Both the position numbers and the translations under genes were made by a program. Shown piece by piece: positions 22,921 through 35,078 of a DNA stretch of 64,000 nucleotides (its first letter is position 1; each line of letters starts with the position of its first letter). Source of the stretch: Hippasteria phrygiana (lineage: Eukaryota > Echinodermata > Asteroidea > Valvatida > Goniasteridae). Location: the NCBI GenBank assembly GCA_037893225.1, contig JAZGUH010001196.1:1-64000 (forward strand), read 5' to 3'. The notes under the pieces were generated by a model. It ran no database searches. It saw only the letters and a program-made list of their open reading frames with translations, and was not told where the DNA came from.

Positions 22921-23716
22921 TCCAACGAATAAAGTTACTTTTGTGAATTTTGAAAATAGGTCATTTTATCTTCAATTTGTGCTCAGTCAACCATGAATAA
23001 AAGGATGCCTTCAATTTTCACACAGTTGCCTAACACCAACAGAAATATTTTTCACTAGATGTGATCTTTGAAAAGTTCTTACTTAAAAAACTGAGGAGTC
23101 ATTTAGGGGGGAGGGGGACTTACTTTTTGTGTTGTGTTTATTAATGTGGAAACATTTCCTCCCTTGACAGTTATCGTGTCACAAGAGAGTAATATGCAAT
23201 GATCGCCGACGGATGACATTTAAAATATTTATGAATGAAATGTTACATTTCGCGTGTGAGAATTTGTTTTCACCTTCAAGGAACAATACAACCACTGTTT
23301 ACTTCAGCTTGTTTTACACATTTAACCACGTCTTACCAATCTACGCGGTTTTCACGAAGTGACGAATCCTTGTTGCCAATTCCGGAATGCCTTTGTTGTG
23401 ACTACAAAATGTATGAAATATGCATCGAAACCAAACAAATAGCGCCAACATGCAAACACGTTATTTTAATGCCTTTTTCCAGCTCTGGCGAAGACATACA
23501 GTTTATACAGATGATGCGTGTTTTTCTCCTACACTTATGACATCATCACAATTTGTACATGGGGGGGGGGGGGGGGGGGGGGTTAAAGATTTTCCAGCTT
23601 TCAAACGAATTTCGACGTTCGGGGACTGTGGGGCGAATTTGTATCGAGGTGGAATCTACATAGCCATTTTTTCCTTTGTCAAAGCTGTCATTTAATTCTC
23701 GCAAGCAAGCTGTCAC
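22921..23716. other. Unassigned copy-2-specific DNA with poly-G
   Basis: No gene recognised. A 22-nt G run lies at 23561-23582. An ORF at 23235-23540 shows no family motif, and its frame is not supported by any duplicate. Confidence 0.5.
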
Positions 23717-24232
23717 AGTACAATGGCCATCAAAGGGAATTTTTTTTCAAAATGTGTGCTGATCTTTGTGTATTCTGGTGCATACTGCATGTAAAAGGCA
23801 ATGACCCATAAAATGTATATGACAATGGTGAATTTATTGGGGGACACTGCCATAGTCGTCCCCTCCCCAAAAATATGTTTTGGGGGACGTCCCCCCCCCC
23901 CCCCTCCCGGATCGGTACATGTGTCTATCTGGTAAATATTATGAAACACCAAAGAGGCATTTAATGTGATCATCGAATCGGTGATGCACTTTCACGATCG
24001 TTGATGGACTTTCGCGTGCAGTTGTTTCGCGTGCAGTTGTTTTTACAAACGTAATTTAAGAAAAATATTTAATTTAAATCAATAAATTGTATTAAGCAAG
24101 CCCTAAAAGTTACATGGCTAGAAATTCGTGTCGGGGAAAATTCTATGTTGTTATATTTTCCCAGGTAAAGTGGTTGCTGAGGTATCAATAAATTATACGT
24201 TTCGATAGTCCATGTATCACTTTTTCCTTTAA

Positions 24233-25681
24233 AGAGGAAAGAAAACCAAGTTGCATTTGTCCGCTTTATTGGCTTTTCTGATAGCTTGTATATTCTTCTG
24301 ACCGAATACAAATTTGTAAAGAACGATTACAATTTATTTCATTGAAAAAAAGAGACTAAAATTGCCCCTTGGAGTGAGCGTTTGGTCTTAATTCCTGCAA
24401 AGGTCATTAAGGTGCAAATGTATGCATATGACCCTATGACGCGTGTGCGCTTACTTGCCTCAGTGGACCAGCAGCGCGGCCACCACGTCTGCAGCGTGTT
24501 GGCACTATCATCCACGTGTGTGTTATGACATTTTCGTCGTCAGCTGGTCGTACTTTCTTGGCAATTTTTGCCGAATTCACGGCCTTCCTAGCTTACTTTT
24601 TGAGTTATTCAGGGCTCGAATGTATTACAGTTGATAAGTATTATGCAGCTGAAAATCTTCAGAATCTACGCTATACTCCTCCCACGAGCCATCAGATTCT
24701 GCCATTATTCCAGAGCGAAAATTTTGTCCACGGCGACCCGGTGTCATAAAAGTACGTGTACGTCTGTACGTATCGCGACGTCACTGTGATGTTTTCATTT
24801 CAATGAAAATGAATTAAACTGTTGCAAACTGCTGACTGACTGAATAGACCTGAAATATACGAATAAAAAAAATAGCTGGCCTGACTTTTCGAACTTGCTT
24901 AAGTTGGAAACGTCAGGCCAGCTAATTTCTTGATTTATTTTATTGAGACAGATACAATGCAGTTACCAGACCTATGTTCGCGGCGCACACACAAATCCAT
25001 CCACATTTCCGCGTGTTTGCATCCCTGTGGAGACGTGGCATTGTTCTCCCCTTTGTCCCTGTACTTAAGCAAATCCCCATAGACTATTCACTGGTAAACG
25101 TATCTTGACCTCGAATAGCACATAATGGTCAGGTTACCAATTGTGTAGGGTTGAGCAGCGCTACTCAAATCAAAGGCTAAGTGAATTCCCCCCATATCCG
25201 GCACCATTTGTCCACAGGGTACGGTATATCTCTCCATCCGCACAAATTCCAAACCCAAATTTCAGTGTCAAAATATGGATGAATAAGACACGAGTAAGCT
25301 TCCTGCTCCACAAAGACCCCTCTAAAATAATACTGAAAAACTCATCAGTGCAACGTTCATGCAATAATGCACCGCCAGGAACATTAAAAATAGGACAAAA
25401 CCAACACATAGTACACACACATGCACGCATAGAAACACAATGGGCACTTGCATAGTGACGTCATCTATCTCCACGCAGCTACGTCACACGATTGGATTGT
25501 AAACACGCGGTTGACCCTGAGCTTTTCGGATTCTGAGCGAAAGACACTCCAAAGTAAAACCTCTCTAAAATTGCTAAATCCATGCATAAACTCTTCAAAC
25601 CTACTTTGTTAGGTTTGGGGAGGCATAAGCTCTCAGAAAAGCCACTAAAGTGGAAATATGGAAATTGGTTTTCTTTCCTCT
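24233..25681. mobile_element. TTAA-target DNA transposon of 1449 bp (Kolobok/T2-like)
   Basis: The two ends are long imperfect inverted repeats. AGAGGAAAGAAAACCAA is identical at both, and similarity continues to about base 55 (48 of 55 matches, including TGGCTTTTCTGA). TTAA flanks both ends (24229-24232 and 25682-25685). The sister copy has one TTAA and no insert at 10501-10504, so this is a proven insertion/empty-site pair. TTAA followed by AGAGG/AGGRR-type ends is known from Kolobok and the Xenopus T2 MITEs, while piggyBac usually begins CC. ORFs inside show no transposase motif, so it is probably non-autonomous. Confidence 0.85.
24873..24924. repeat. Hairpin inside the TTAA transposon
   Basis: TAGCTGGCCTGAC and GTCAGGCCAGCTA are perfect 13-base arms around a 26-base loop that itself pairs in part (CGAACTTG...AAGTTGG). 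A degraded relative lies at 29390-29475. Confidence 0.9.
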
Positions 25682-25758
25682 TTAAGATTTCTGGACAATC
25701 AAAGATTCCCAGGTATAGGAAAATATGCAATACTGATCATACAAAAATCACTGGGCAA

Positions 25759-25824
25759 TCTTTTACAAACAATGGATTTCTTTTCGCTAGATCTTTTACA
25801 AACAATGGATTTCTTTTTGCTAGA
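25759..25824. repeat. 33-bp tandem duplication
   Basis: Two copies of a 33-bp unit beginning TCTTTTACAAACAATGG. The counterpart in the sister copy (near 10578) has only one unit, so it arose after the segmental duplication. Confidence 0.9.
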
Positions 25825-27652
25825 TTTTTTGAAAATGAGCAATTCTAAAGGCCGACTAAACATAATTATTTTAGTGTTGTTGGATTGCTCGCGATACGGG
25901 ATACCAGACCTCAACAAACACGACTAATTCACTGGAATCGTAATTACGTACTCAATATATTAGCAGTTTCTGACCAACAAAATGAGGCTGAAAACCTGAG
26001 GTGTGAGTTTGATTTAATGAAGCAAATTTTGGAATATCAGTGATAAAAAATGCAGACATTTTGCGTAATTTTAAGTTTTTTATGTCGACATTTACACAAA
26101 CTTTTAACCAATGCCGACAAAAATATGTTGGTTTTGGGTACAATATTGAAACGCGGTCGAAGAGAAAAAAAAATCAAGCGAAATTGTTTTTCACAAACTT
26201 TGTGACTTGATGGCCCATCGTTATCTACAAGTTTGAATGCTGGGGAAACCTCTGAAATTATGTTCTTGTCAAGAACAAAATGTAACTAAACGACATTGGA
26301 GAAAACTAGACAGCTGTTTATTGAAAACACTGTTTCTACTTTCTCAGAAAATATTTGTGAATATTTTCTTCGATAAATCTACAGTGATTGAACCAGATAG
26401 TGATACAATAACAACGGCTTCCAAATTAGGTGGTCTATAAACAATTTAAAACAAAAATTCGAGTCGCATCATCGGTGTAAAATCGGCAACCCTGATAACG
26501 TTATCACAAGGAATCGCATATGCGCAGTTGAAAGTGCGGCTGAAACGTACGTGAATATGGGCTGTTTGTATTTGCAAAATTTTTAGAAAAATCGTGATTT
26601 TTACAATGTTGCCTGTTATGTGTTTGTTAAATTATATGCATTTGAACAAAGCATGTAAATCGGAATAAAAGATTATTCATAACTGTTCGACTATTAACGT
26701 ACAAAGACGTATAAATGCGCTGTTTTCTCGAAAAGAATGAATCACAAATGAATGATAAACCTTTATTGAAATATGTAAAACACCTTAAAATGGAACTTAA
26801 ACGTAGTGTACATGATTGGTCATTATTGCAATTTTCAGAAATGGGCGGAGCATGGAAACGGCGCATTTATAGCAAAACAGAAAACTATTTATCATTAGTT
26901 TATTTCCTTTTACTTATGCCAACTGTTGCCAGAGATGTTGTTTATTTATATATTTTAAGTGAACAGAAAGTGTGATCCAGCATGAAACAGGTGTATTTAT
27001 AGCAAGGAATCTCGTGCAAATTTGTACAAGTTAGTAAGTTGCCAAAGATGATTCATTTAAAAAATTAAATACCAAAATGTTGCCAAAGTTGAGTATATTA
27101 TTTTTATTATTCAACATGTAATTTTTTTACCCATGATTTCTTTTCGGCCGACCGACACTCCGACAAGGCCAAACTATAAACTATAGAAATAGAAAGCGAT
27201 GCCCTAATGAGTACCTCACGTACGTCGTACTACATAAGTACCTCATGCACCTCATGCTGTATATGAGTGTCTCAAAGGAGTAACTCATGCACATGACGCA
27301 AAAGTGAGATTGTGTTGAAAAACCCTTCACGTGCCGCAAGTAGATTAAGCATTTCTGACCATCAGGTCATTTCTGTCCGGAGGTGAATACATCATAATAC
27401 ATGTACATATTTTCCTCAAGGACTTTCCCGAACACGTGTATAACTCGCGCACTTTTTTCTTCACAGAGTAAGGTTTGCTAGGGGTGAACGTAATTTTTTC
27501 AAAGGTGCCCTCACATACTTCACATTTCCTTTCTCTTTTAACCCAACCCAAAAACAGTAAGTTTGCCGAGTACAGAACTGCATTCACAATTGGAAACTGC
27601 AGGCCTGATTAAATGTATTAGATGCCTATTCGGGCAAGCACGCAGCTGCCCC

Positions 27653-27668
<16 letters not shown>

Positions 27669-27683
<15 letters not shown>

Positions 27684-27902
27684 ACACACACCCAGTCATG
27701 TAAACGGGTGCAATCGTGGACCTCCCATTGTTCCTCTTTTGTTTATACTCTAACTTTTTTAGAAGGCCTCCCATTGGTTTTGTACACGATTTTCAATCGT
27801 GGACGTTAGGTCAAACGTTGACCCCTTTGTCTACGCTCGAATTCTTTTGTCCTAGGTCCAAGATTGCCGGCATATACAAACTCACACACACACACACACA
27901 CA
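27669..27902. repeat. CA microsatellite split by a short TIR element
   Basis: A C run (27649-27669) leads into CA repeats (27669-27691). Then come the TIR element at 27698-27880 and more CA repeats (27884-27902). In copy 1 (16058-16073) the CA tract is uninterrupted, so the element inserted into, or brought, CA repeats. The element is the reverse-oriented relative of 8641-8804: TGTAAACGGGTGCAATCGTG against the opposite end's GTATATGCCGGCAATC. Confidence 0.75.
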
Positions 27903-28502
27903 TCGGCCCCCGGATACAGGCCTGCTCTTGACATCCTCTGAAAAAAATAATAAAACCAGTCCAGTCACGAAAAAGGAATAATTGCAATATTACTTGTGAC
28001 AAGAAATGCAAGCTCATCCATTCAACCGTCCCTTGGGCAAAATAATTTATTTTCTGTTTAATCCTGTTGATTTTTTTTTTTTATTATAATATTGTCAAAC
28101 CAACCCCGAGGAAGATTGATCTTTACAAGTCTCGAAAAAGGTCAAACCCACTTCTAAACAGCAGCTCGCATGTGTATTATTGAGGGTGTACGATAAAACT
28201 GGTTATCTTCCTCTATAGGACACAAATATAAGTTGATTGATTAATTTTCTGCCGCCAAACGACATTTATGTCATTTTTAACAGTACATCTCGTAATCAAC
28301 GGGCCAGCGTTAATGGTTCTGCACGCAGCGAGCTGACTGAATCATTAACTGATATATAAATAAATTATGAACTGCAGTATAAGTATTCTAGTGCAACGAA
28401 CAAGATATTCGTTGGTTTTCATATGTCGAAAAGTCACATATATTTATATCTCTCTTTGCTAAAATACTTTCTAAAAATACAGGCTTTTTAGTTGTCGGTT
28501 AA

Positions 28503-28850
28503 ATGTACTTCCAATTAGAAACAAAACAATGTTTCAATATACCAACAATGTTACACTTAGTAACAGGTTTTGATCTTCAATATGAAGTAAATCTGATCAT
28601 TACGATAGCTATGCACTCTATATACAAAACAAGAATAAAAGCTTATAAACAAAACAAATGGAATACTATTTTCAGTAGTTTTGTTCCAGAATTATTATTT
28701 AGAGCAAAACTAGAGGAAACAAAATCTACTTTTTGAAAAATTGTTTATGACAATGTACAATTTGTACACAATATAGCTGGTACAATATTTCCAGAAACTG
28801 TTTATGTATATACATGTATAAAGTTATAGTTTATATATTGTCGAGTCTAA
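28503..28850 (+). pseudogene. L1/Tx1-like LINE ORF2 C-terminus, longer sister copy
   Basis: The frame from 28503 reads YFQLETKQCFNIPTMLHL, then FDLQYEVNLIITIAMHS, then RIKAYKQNKWNTIFSSFVPE, ending in a stop at 28734-28736 and followed by an AT-rich tail to about 28850. This is the 3' end of the LINE fragment that is truncated at 19340. The zinc-knuckle part present at 19100 is missing here because 18795-19205 has no counterpart in this copy. Confidence 0.65.
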
Positions 28851-28992
28851 AAATTAAGAATTAATTGTTGTTGAGTCTAATTTAATTTTGTAATTGTAAT
28901 TGGTATGTCTAGAATGACATAATATACAAAATATATATATATAAATTAACAACAAAAAACACGTGACAGATATCCATTGCAGCCAAACTAAC

Positions 28993-29105
28993 CTTGGAAA
29001 TTCAGGGTGTACGTGGTTGACACCTATGTGTTCCATGTAGGTAGCGAATCCTTCGTTAAGCCACAGACCATTCCACCACTCCATGGTGACTAGGTTACCG
29101 AACCA
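28993..29105 (-). CDS. Single exon of an M1-family zinc aminopeptidase
   Basis: On the minus strand this 113-bp exon encodes [20 protein letters not shown] followed by [16 protein letters not shown]. In M1 aminopeptidases (aminopeptidase N, glutamyl aminopeptidase, ERAP and relatives) WFGNLVTM directly follows the HEXXH zinc motif, and WLNEGFA supplies the third zinc ligand, a glutamate. All of that is present here. Splice signals fit: a pyrimidine-rich tract ending TTGCAG lies just before the W codon and AAG/GTTAGT follows the exon, which ends in phase 2. The preceding HEXXH exon and the following exons are not found in the window. Either the introns are very long and repeat-filled or this is an isolated exon relic. 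The sequence has no stop or frameshift. Subfamily cannot be told from 37 residues. Confidence 0.85.
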
Positions 29106-29697
29106 CTGCAAGAGAGCATAACAAAGATAACTATTCTCTTAATTTGTTTTAACCAGATTATCGCAAACCTGTATTAGTCAATAAGTGTGCCCAATGCTGT
29201 TTCTTTAAACTTAACTTATGTTTCGATGACATCATCATTGTTAATTTAATGATTTTTAAGTCATCAAATTTAACAATGATAATGCCATCGAAAAAGAAGT
29301 GTCGTTTGTGATATAAACAATGACAACTGCAAATGAATTAGGCCTAAACTGCTGCAAACTGCTTACTGACTGGATTAACCTGAAATATACAAATCGTCCA
29401 AATTAGCTGGTTTAAGCAAAAGCAATTTGTCTTTGAAAAAGAACTTGCTTCAGTTTAAAACGTTAGGCTAAACTTATTTTGTTTATTTAACAATTAAATT
29501 GTTTATGTCAAATAGTGCACGTTTCTGAAGTAGTTATGCGATTGTTGACATCTTAAGCCATACGGTATGACTATTTTGTATTTTTTCCTCCTTTTTGTGC
29601 TACATCATCAGCACCTTTGTTGATATACGCCCAAATACCATTCACGTGCATTTAATATCAGGTTAAGCAAACGTGTCACAAGTAAAACAAGTAAAAA
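29106..29697. other. Probable intron sequence upstream of the aminopeptidase exon
   Basis: No exon is seen. It contains the fold-back at 29221-29293 and a decayed relative (about 29335-29490) of sequence in the TTAA transposon at 24820-24930 (AAACTGC.GCAAACTGCT, CTGAAATATAC). Confidence 0.6.
29221..29293. mobile_element. 73-bp fold-back sequence
   Basis: TTTCGATGACATCATCATTG at the left pairs with the reverse complement of the right end (TTTCGATGGCATTATCATTG). The 24-base arms have two mismatches and looser pairing continues inward. It is a hairpin MITE or relic. Confidence 0.75.
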
Positions 29698-30049
29698 CTA
29701 GAGCTTTGGTGTTTGTGGACAAACACAGGGCTGTTTCGTTTGGGGGGTTTTTGGTAGTTTGATTCTTAATTTTTGAGATTTCAATGGTGGATCAAAAAAT
29801 CTCGTTTTACATTCATGGTCGTCTACGACAGGTCATGCAATCACGTAGGCTTATTCATAATCGTTTTGGAAATGTGAGCATACAAGGAGTTGATGACCAT
29901 GATTACGTCATCAGACGTCACACATTTTTCACATTTATATTTAAGTGTGTATGACCTAAAAATATATTACAAGAATTATCAAAAATTGTTTAAAATTCAT
30001 GTTAGATACCACGTTTCAACTTAATCGAACTTGTACTTTTGTAGATAGA

Positions 30050-31130
30050 TGGCTTCAAAAACTGCCCCTTTAAGATGACGTCACGTGACATGTGATGAAG
30101 TCATCATAATGTCATGTCAATTTTCATCTATGAACCTGCAGATCTGCCTGGATATTACATTTCAACTTAATCGAACTTGTACTTTTGTTTATATGTGGCT
30201 TCAAAAACTGCCCCTTTAAGATGACGTCAGGTGACATGTGATGAAGTCATCATAACGTCATGTCAATTTTCATCTATAAACCTGCTGGCCTACTTAGATA
30301 TTACATTTCAACTTAATCGAGCTTGTACTTTTGTAGATATGGCTTCAAAAACTGCCCCTTTAAGATGACGTCACGTGACATGTGATGACATCATGATAAT
30401 GTCATGTCAATGTTCAGCTATAAACCTACTGGGCTACCTAGATATTACTTTTCAACTTAATTGAACTTGTAATTTTGTTTATATATGGCTTCAAAAACTG
30501 CCCCTTTAAGATGACGTCACGTGACATGTGATGACGTCATCATAACGTCAATTCAATTTTTATCTATAAACCTACTGGGCTACCTAGATATTACTTTTGA
30601 ACTTAATCGGACTTGTGCTTTTGTAGACATATGGCTTCAAAAACTGCCCCTTTAAGATGACGTCACGTGACATGTGATGACATCAATTATGATAATGTCA
30701 TGTCAATTTTCAGCTATAAACCTACTGGGCTACCTAGATATTACTTTTCAACTTAATCGAATTTGTACTTTTGTAGATATATGGCTTCAAAAACTGCCCC
30801 TTTAAGATGACGTCACGTGGCATGTCATGACGTCATCAAGAGGTAAAAGTTCGGCACACATTGTGAGCAGTTAGTCTAAGTGTCTGCCAAGTTTAAAAGT
30901 ACCCAAAGTGCCGGTAAGAAAGAAAACGTGTACAAATGCTATAGGCAATAATCTAGCGAGTGCCCCTTTAAGATGACACCACGTGACATGTTATGACTTG
31001 ATCATAACGTCATGTCAATTTTCATCTATAACACCAGGTGGCATACCTTACGTTCCAACTGAATCGGACTTGTACTTTTGTAGATATATGGCTTCGAAAA
31101 ATGCCCCTTTAAGATGACGTCACGTGACAT
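30050..31130. repeat. Tandem array, period about 148 bp, rich in CRE and CACGTG palindromes
   Basis: The phrase CCCCTTTAAGATGACGTCAC begins a new unit near 30064, 30210, 30354, 30498, 30646, 30797, 30961 (decayed) and 31104. Each unit carries TGACGTCA, usually overlapping GTCACGTGAC, and often a second TGACGTCATCA. A second array with the same units lies at 48720-49640. Confidence 0.95.
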
Positions 31131-31269
31131 GTGATGACGTCATCAGGACGTAAAAGTTCGGCACACATTGTGAGCATTTGGGGTAAGTGTCTGCCAAGTT
31201 TAAAAGTAGCCAATGTGGCCGGTAAGAAAGTAAACGTTTACAAATGCTATGGGCAATATTCTATCGACT

Positions 31270-32260
31270 TGAAAAAAGAATTTTTTTATGACGTCATCAT
31301 GACGTCACACAATTTTCGCTTTTTAGGGCATATCTTTGAGACATACCAAAGCTATAACAAAAAGAATTTTGAAAATATCTTGTTTTGTTCGCTAGATATA
31401 GTGAAAAGAATGTTACGATTATAAAACTTCAAAAATTCAGCGACTTGAAAAAAAGACTACAAATCAACCCTTTTTATAAACAGCATGCACATTTAAGCCA
31501 TGGTTATCAGCCCTTCCCAGAATTCCTTTGTGTTATATTGAATTTGGTCTACATTTTGAAATGGCTCCTATTTCTTACTTGAGTGAGCCACGATCACGAA
31601 ATTTTGGAATTAGGTACAGGAAAATTCATGTATACATTTTTGTAATCAGATTGACCCTTACATGCGTTTAAAAAAAAAATATTGTTGATGACGTCATCAT
31701 GACGTCACACAATTTTCGCCATTTAGGGCATATCTTTGAGACATACCAAAGCTGTAACAAAAATAATTTTGAAAATATCTTGTTTTGTTCGCTAGATATA
31801 TTGAAAAGAATGTTACGATTTTAAAACTTCAAAAATTCAGCGACTTGAAAAAAAGACTAGAAATCAACCCCTTTTATAAACAGCAAGCTCATAATAGCCA
31901 TGGTTATCAGCCCGTCCCAGAATTCCTTTGTGTTATATTGAATTTGGTCTAAATTTTGAAATGGCTGTTATTTCTTACTTGAGTGAGCCACGATCATGAA
32001 ATTTTGGAATTGGGTACAGCAAAATTCAATATATACATTTTTGTAATCAGATTGACCCTTACATGCGTTAAAAAAAAAAAGCATTTTTGATGACGTCATC
32101 ATGACGTCACACAATTTTCGCTTTTTAAGGCATATCTTTGAGACATACCAAAGCTATAAGAAAAAGAATTTTGAAAATATCTTGTTTTGTTCGCTAGATA
32201 TAATTTAATGAATGTTACGATTTTCAAAATTCAAAAATTCATAAAAAATCACGTGATGAC
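31270..32260. repeat. Tandem array, period about 400 bp
   Basis: Three units that each open with TGACGTCATCATGACGTCAC followed by ACAATTTTCGC, near 31290, 31688 and 32088. The 31131-31424 ORF and its near-identical partner at 49646-49939 are by-products of this repeat. Confidence 0.95.
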
Positions 32261-32420
32261 GTCATCATGACGTAAAAGTTCGGCATACATTCTGAGCAGT
32301 TGGTCTAAGTGTCTGTTAAGTTTAAAGGCAATCGGCTGCATAAAAGTAGCCAAAGTCCCTGGCAGAAAGAAATCGTGTACAAACGCTATGGGCAAAAGTC
32401 TGAAAAAGAAAAAAAAAAAA

Positions 32421-34554
32421 CTAGAGGTTTGTGTCTGTTTGAAACAGAACACAAGGCTTTTCCTCTTTTTTTGTTTTCCACCCTAAAACTTCAGCTTACG
32501 TTCTATGTTTGTGTTAAGTTTGATTAAGATCTGATGTTTATAGTGAGTAAAGTGGCTTGTACAAAATTCGTGTACAAAGTCTATGGGATTTTGGATAGAA
32601 CTAAAACATTCATAGACAATTAGCCGATGACGTCATCATGACTTCACTTCGGATGTTACATTCTACTGGCACTATCTACCTCCCCACAAATTGTTATGAT
32701 ACTCAGACCTATTCTTATATATGTTATTAAAAAAACACATTTTGATGACGTCATGATGACGTCACACATTTTCACATTTACGTGAAAGAATATAGGAGCT
32801 AACAAAGCTATTCCAAAAAGAATTTTGAATTTAGCATGTTCTGTTGATAAGATATGGCTTTAAGAAACTTTTACGGTTCAACAACTTTAAAATTACTATA
32901 AAATCGTATGGTGACGTCATCATGACGTCACCTCAATTTTCATCTATAACACGTGGTGGCCCACCAACATACCAGGTTTAAAGGCAGTCGGACATACGGT
33001 TCTCTAGATATGGGCCCTTGAAAAATGCACGTTTAGGATGACGTCACGTGACACGTGATGACGTCATCATGACGTCACGTTTCGGCATACATTTTCAGCT
33101 TAGGGTCTTTGTTTGTGTTAAGCCTGATTAAGATCTGAGGTTGTTTAGTGACCAAAGTGCCACTTACAAAATTCGTCTACAAAGTCTATGGGATTTGGGA
33201 TAGAACTACAAATTTCATAGAAATTCAGCCGATGACGTCATCATGACGTCACTTTGGATTTTACATGCTAGTAGCATTATCTACCTACCCAGCAATTTTT
33301 ATGACGATCGAACGTACCCTTATATGTGTTTCAAAAAAGAACATTTTTGATGACGTCATGATGACGTCACACATTTTCCCATTTATGTGAAAGAATATAG
33401 GAGCTAACAAAGCTATTCCAAAAAGAATTTTTGATTTAGCATGTTCTGTTCATGAGATATGGCTTTAAGAAACTTTAATGTTCAAAAACTTTAAAATTAC
33501 TATAAAATCGTATGATGACGTCATCATGACGTCACGTAAATGTTCATCTATAACACGTGGTGGTCTACCAACATACCGGGTTTAAAGGCAATCGGACCTA
33601 CGGCTCTCTAGATATGGGCCCTTGAAAAATCATCTTTAAGATGACGTCACGTGACATGTGATGACGTCATCATGACGTAAAAGGTCGGCACACATTGTGA
33701 GCAGTTGGGGTAAGTGTCTGCCAAGTTTAAAAGTAGCCAAAGTGGCCGGTAAGAAAGAAAACGTTTACAATGCTATGGGCACTATTCTAGCGACTTGAAA
33801 ACAGATTTATTTTATTACCATCATGACGTCACACAATTTTCGCTTTTTAGGGCATATCTTTGAGACATACCAAAGCTATAACAAAAAGAATTTTGAAAAA
33901 ATCTTGTTTGGTTCGGTAGATATATTTAAAAGAATGTTACGATTTTAACAATTCAAGAATTCAGCGACTTGAAAAAAGACTAGAAATCAACCCCTTTTAT
34001 AAACAGCATGCTCTTTTAAGCCATGGTTATCTGCCCTTCCCAGAATTCCTTTGTGTTATATTGAATTTGGTCTAAATTTTGAAATTGCTGTTATTTCTTA
34101 CTTGAGTGAGCCACGATCATGAAATTTTTGAATTGGGTACAGATTAATTCAATGTATACATTTTTGTAATCGGATTGACCCTTACAAGCGTTTAAGAAAA
34201 AACAAATGTTTGATGACGTCATCATGACGTCACACAATTTTCGCTTTTTAGGGCATATCTTTGAGACATACCAAAGCTATAACAAAAAAAATTTTGAAAT
34301 TATCTTGTTTTGTTCGCTAGATATATTGAAAAGAAAGTTACGATCTTAAAAATTCAAAAATTCATAAAAAATCACGTGATGACGTCATCATGACGTCACT
34401 CTTCGGCATACAATTTCAGGTTAGGGTCTTTGTTTGTGTTAAGTTTGATTAAGATCTGAGATTGTTTAGTAACCAAAGTGCCACCTATAAAATTCGTGTA
34501 CAAAGTCTATGGGATTTGGGATAGAACTAAAGTAAGAAGAAGAAGAAGAAGAAA
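32421..34554 (-). mobile_element. Helitron/Helentron-like unit B
   Basis: The left border is CTAGAGG directly after a poly-A run, followed by the hairpin GTGTCTGTTT-G-AAACAGAACAC and then AGGCTTTTCC. Read on the minus strand this is hairpin, short spacer, CTAG, T. The interior has about 605-bp higher-order units (landmark CGTGTACAAAGTCTATGGGA at about 32570 and 33175) and 400-bp type units (33800-34380). The right border is TCTATGGGATTTGGGATAGA and then (GAA)n (34535-34554). Confidence 0.5.
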
Positions 34555-35078
34555 CGAGAGATGTGTGACTGTTGATGAACAGTACACATAGCTTTTCCGC
34601 TCTTCATTTTCTTTTTTTTTTACATGAAAGGAATTAAGGAATAAAGAGTAAGTTTAAAGAGTGAAAGTATTAAGAGTGAAAGTATAATAAAGGTTGCATG
34701 AAATATACCTTAGATTTGTAGATATGTTTTCTTTGCGATTATAAGTATCGCACTTTGATGTGTTTTGGTACATGTTGGTTCACGTCATTATGGTCTTAAT
34801 TTGGAGAATTAAAAACACAGAATTTTAAAAGGGAATCATTTACAACTCTATTTGTGGGGTTAGCACTGTACATTGTGTACAAATGATGTATATGCGCGAT
34901 GCGCGGCTGTTCGAGTGGCAATTTTTTTTCTCTAGGAAGGTTAGGGGCAATTACCATAAATGGGCGTATCTAGACCGCTATTACGATCAAGCATAATCAT
35001 GATTAAGTTAATTTATATAGAAAGCATCGCACGCATTATTCAGACAGCTATATAAGGTTGAAGTAAAAATATTTTGTC

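Larger units (their letters stand above)
19341..28639. repeat. Tandem segmental duplication, copy 2 (about 9.3 kb)
   Basis: Collinear with 5777-19340 but shorter. It lacks the counterparts of 7066-8230, about 8576-9133, 11656-15157, 16285-16618 and part of the 1.8-kb tandem repeat. It has extra DNA at 20664-20873 (MITE), 21126-23716 (LINE and spacer), 24233-25681 (DNA transposon) and 27698-27880 (short TIR element). The right end continues past 28639 into sequence absent from the copy-1 junction, so 28639 is the original right breakpoint. Confidence 0.85.
29698..32420 (-). mobile_element. Helitron/Helentron-like unit A with internal satellite repeats
   Basis: Read on the minus strand the unit ends with a short hairpin (GTGTTTGT-CC-ACAAACAC), seven bases, then CTAG followed by T. 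That is the layout of a Helitron 3' terminus (hairpin, then CTRR, then host T). The opposite end carries the ...GTGTACAAA.GCTATGGG... phrase seen before each neighbouring unit. Inside are about eight units of about 148 bp (30050-31130) followed by three units of about 400 bp (31270-32260). There is no Rep/helicase ORF. Its start and interior match the unit at 48543. Confidence 0.5.

Noticed and set aside
31131..31424. 97-codon ORF nearly identical to 49646-49939
   Set aside because: It is part of the 148/400-bp satellite; the translation crosses repeat boundaries and contains the CRE palindrome in frame. Other units break the frame.
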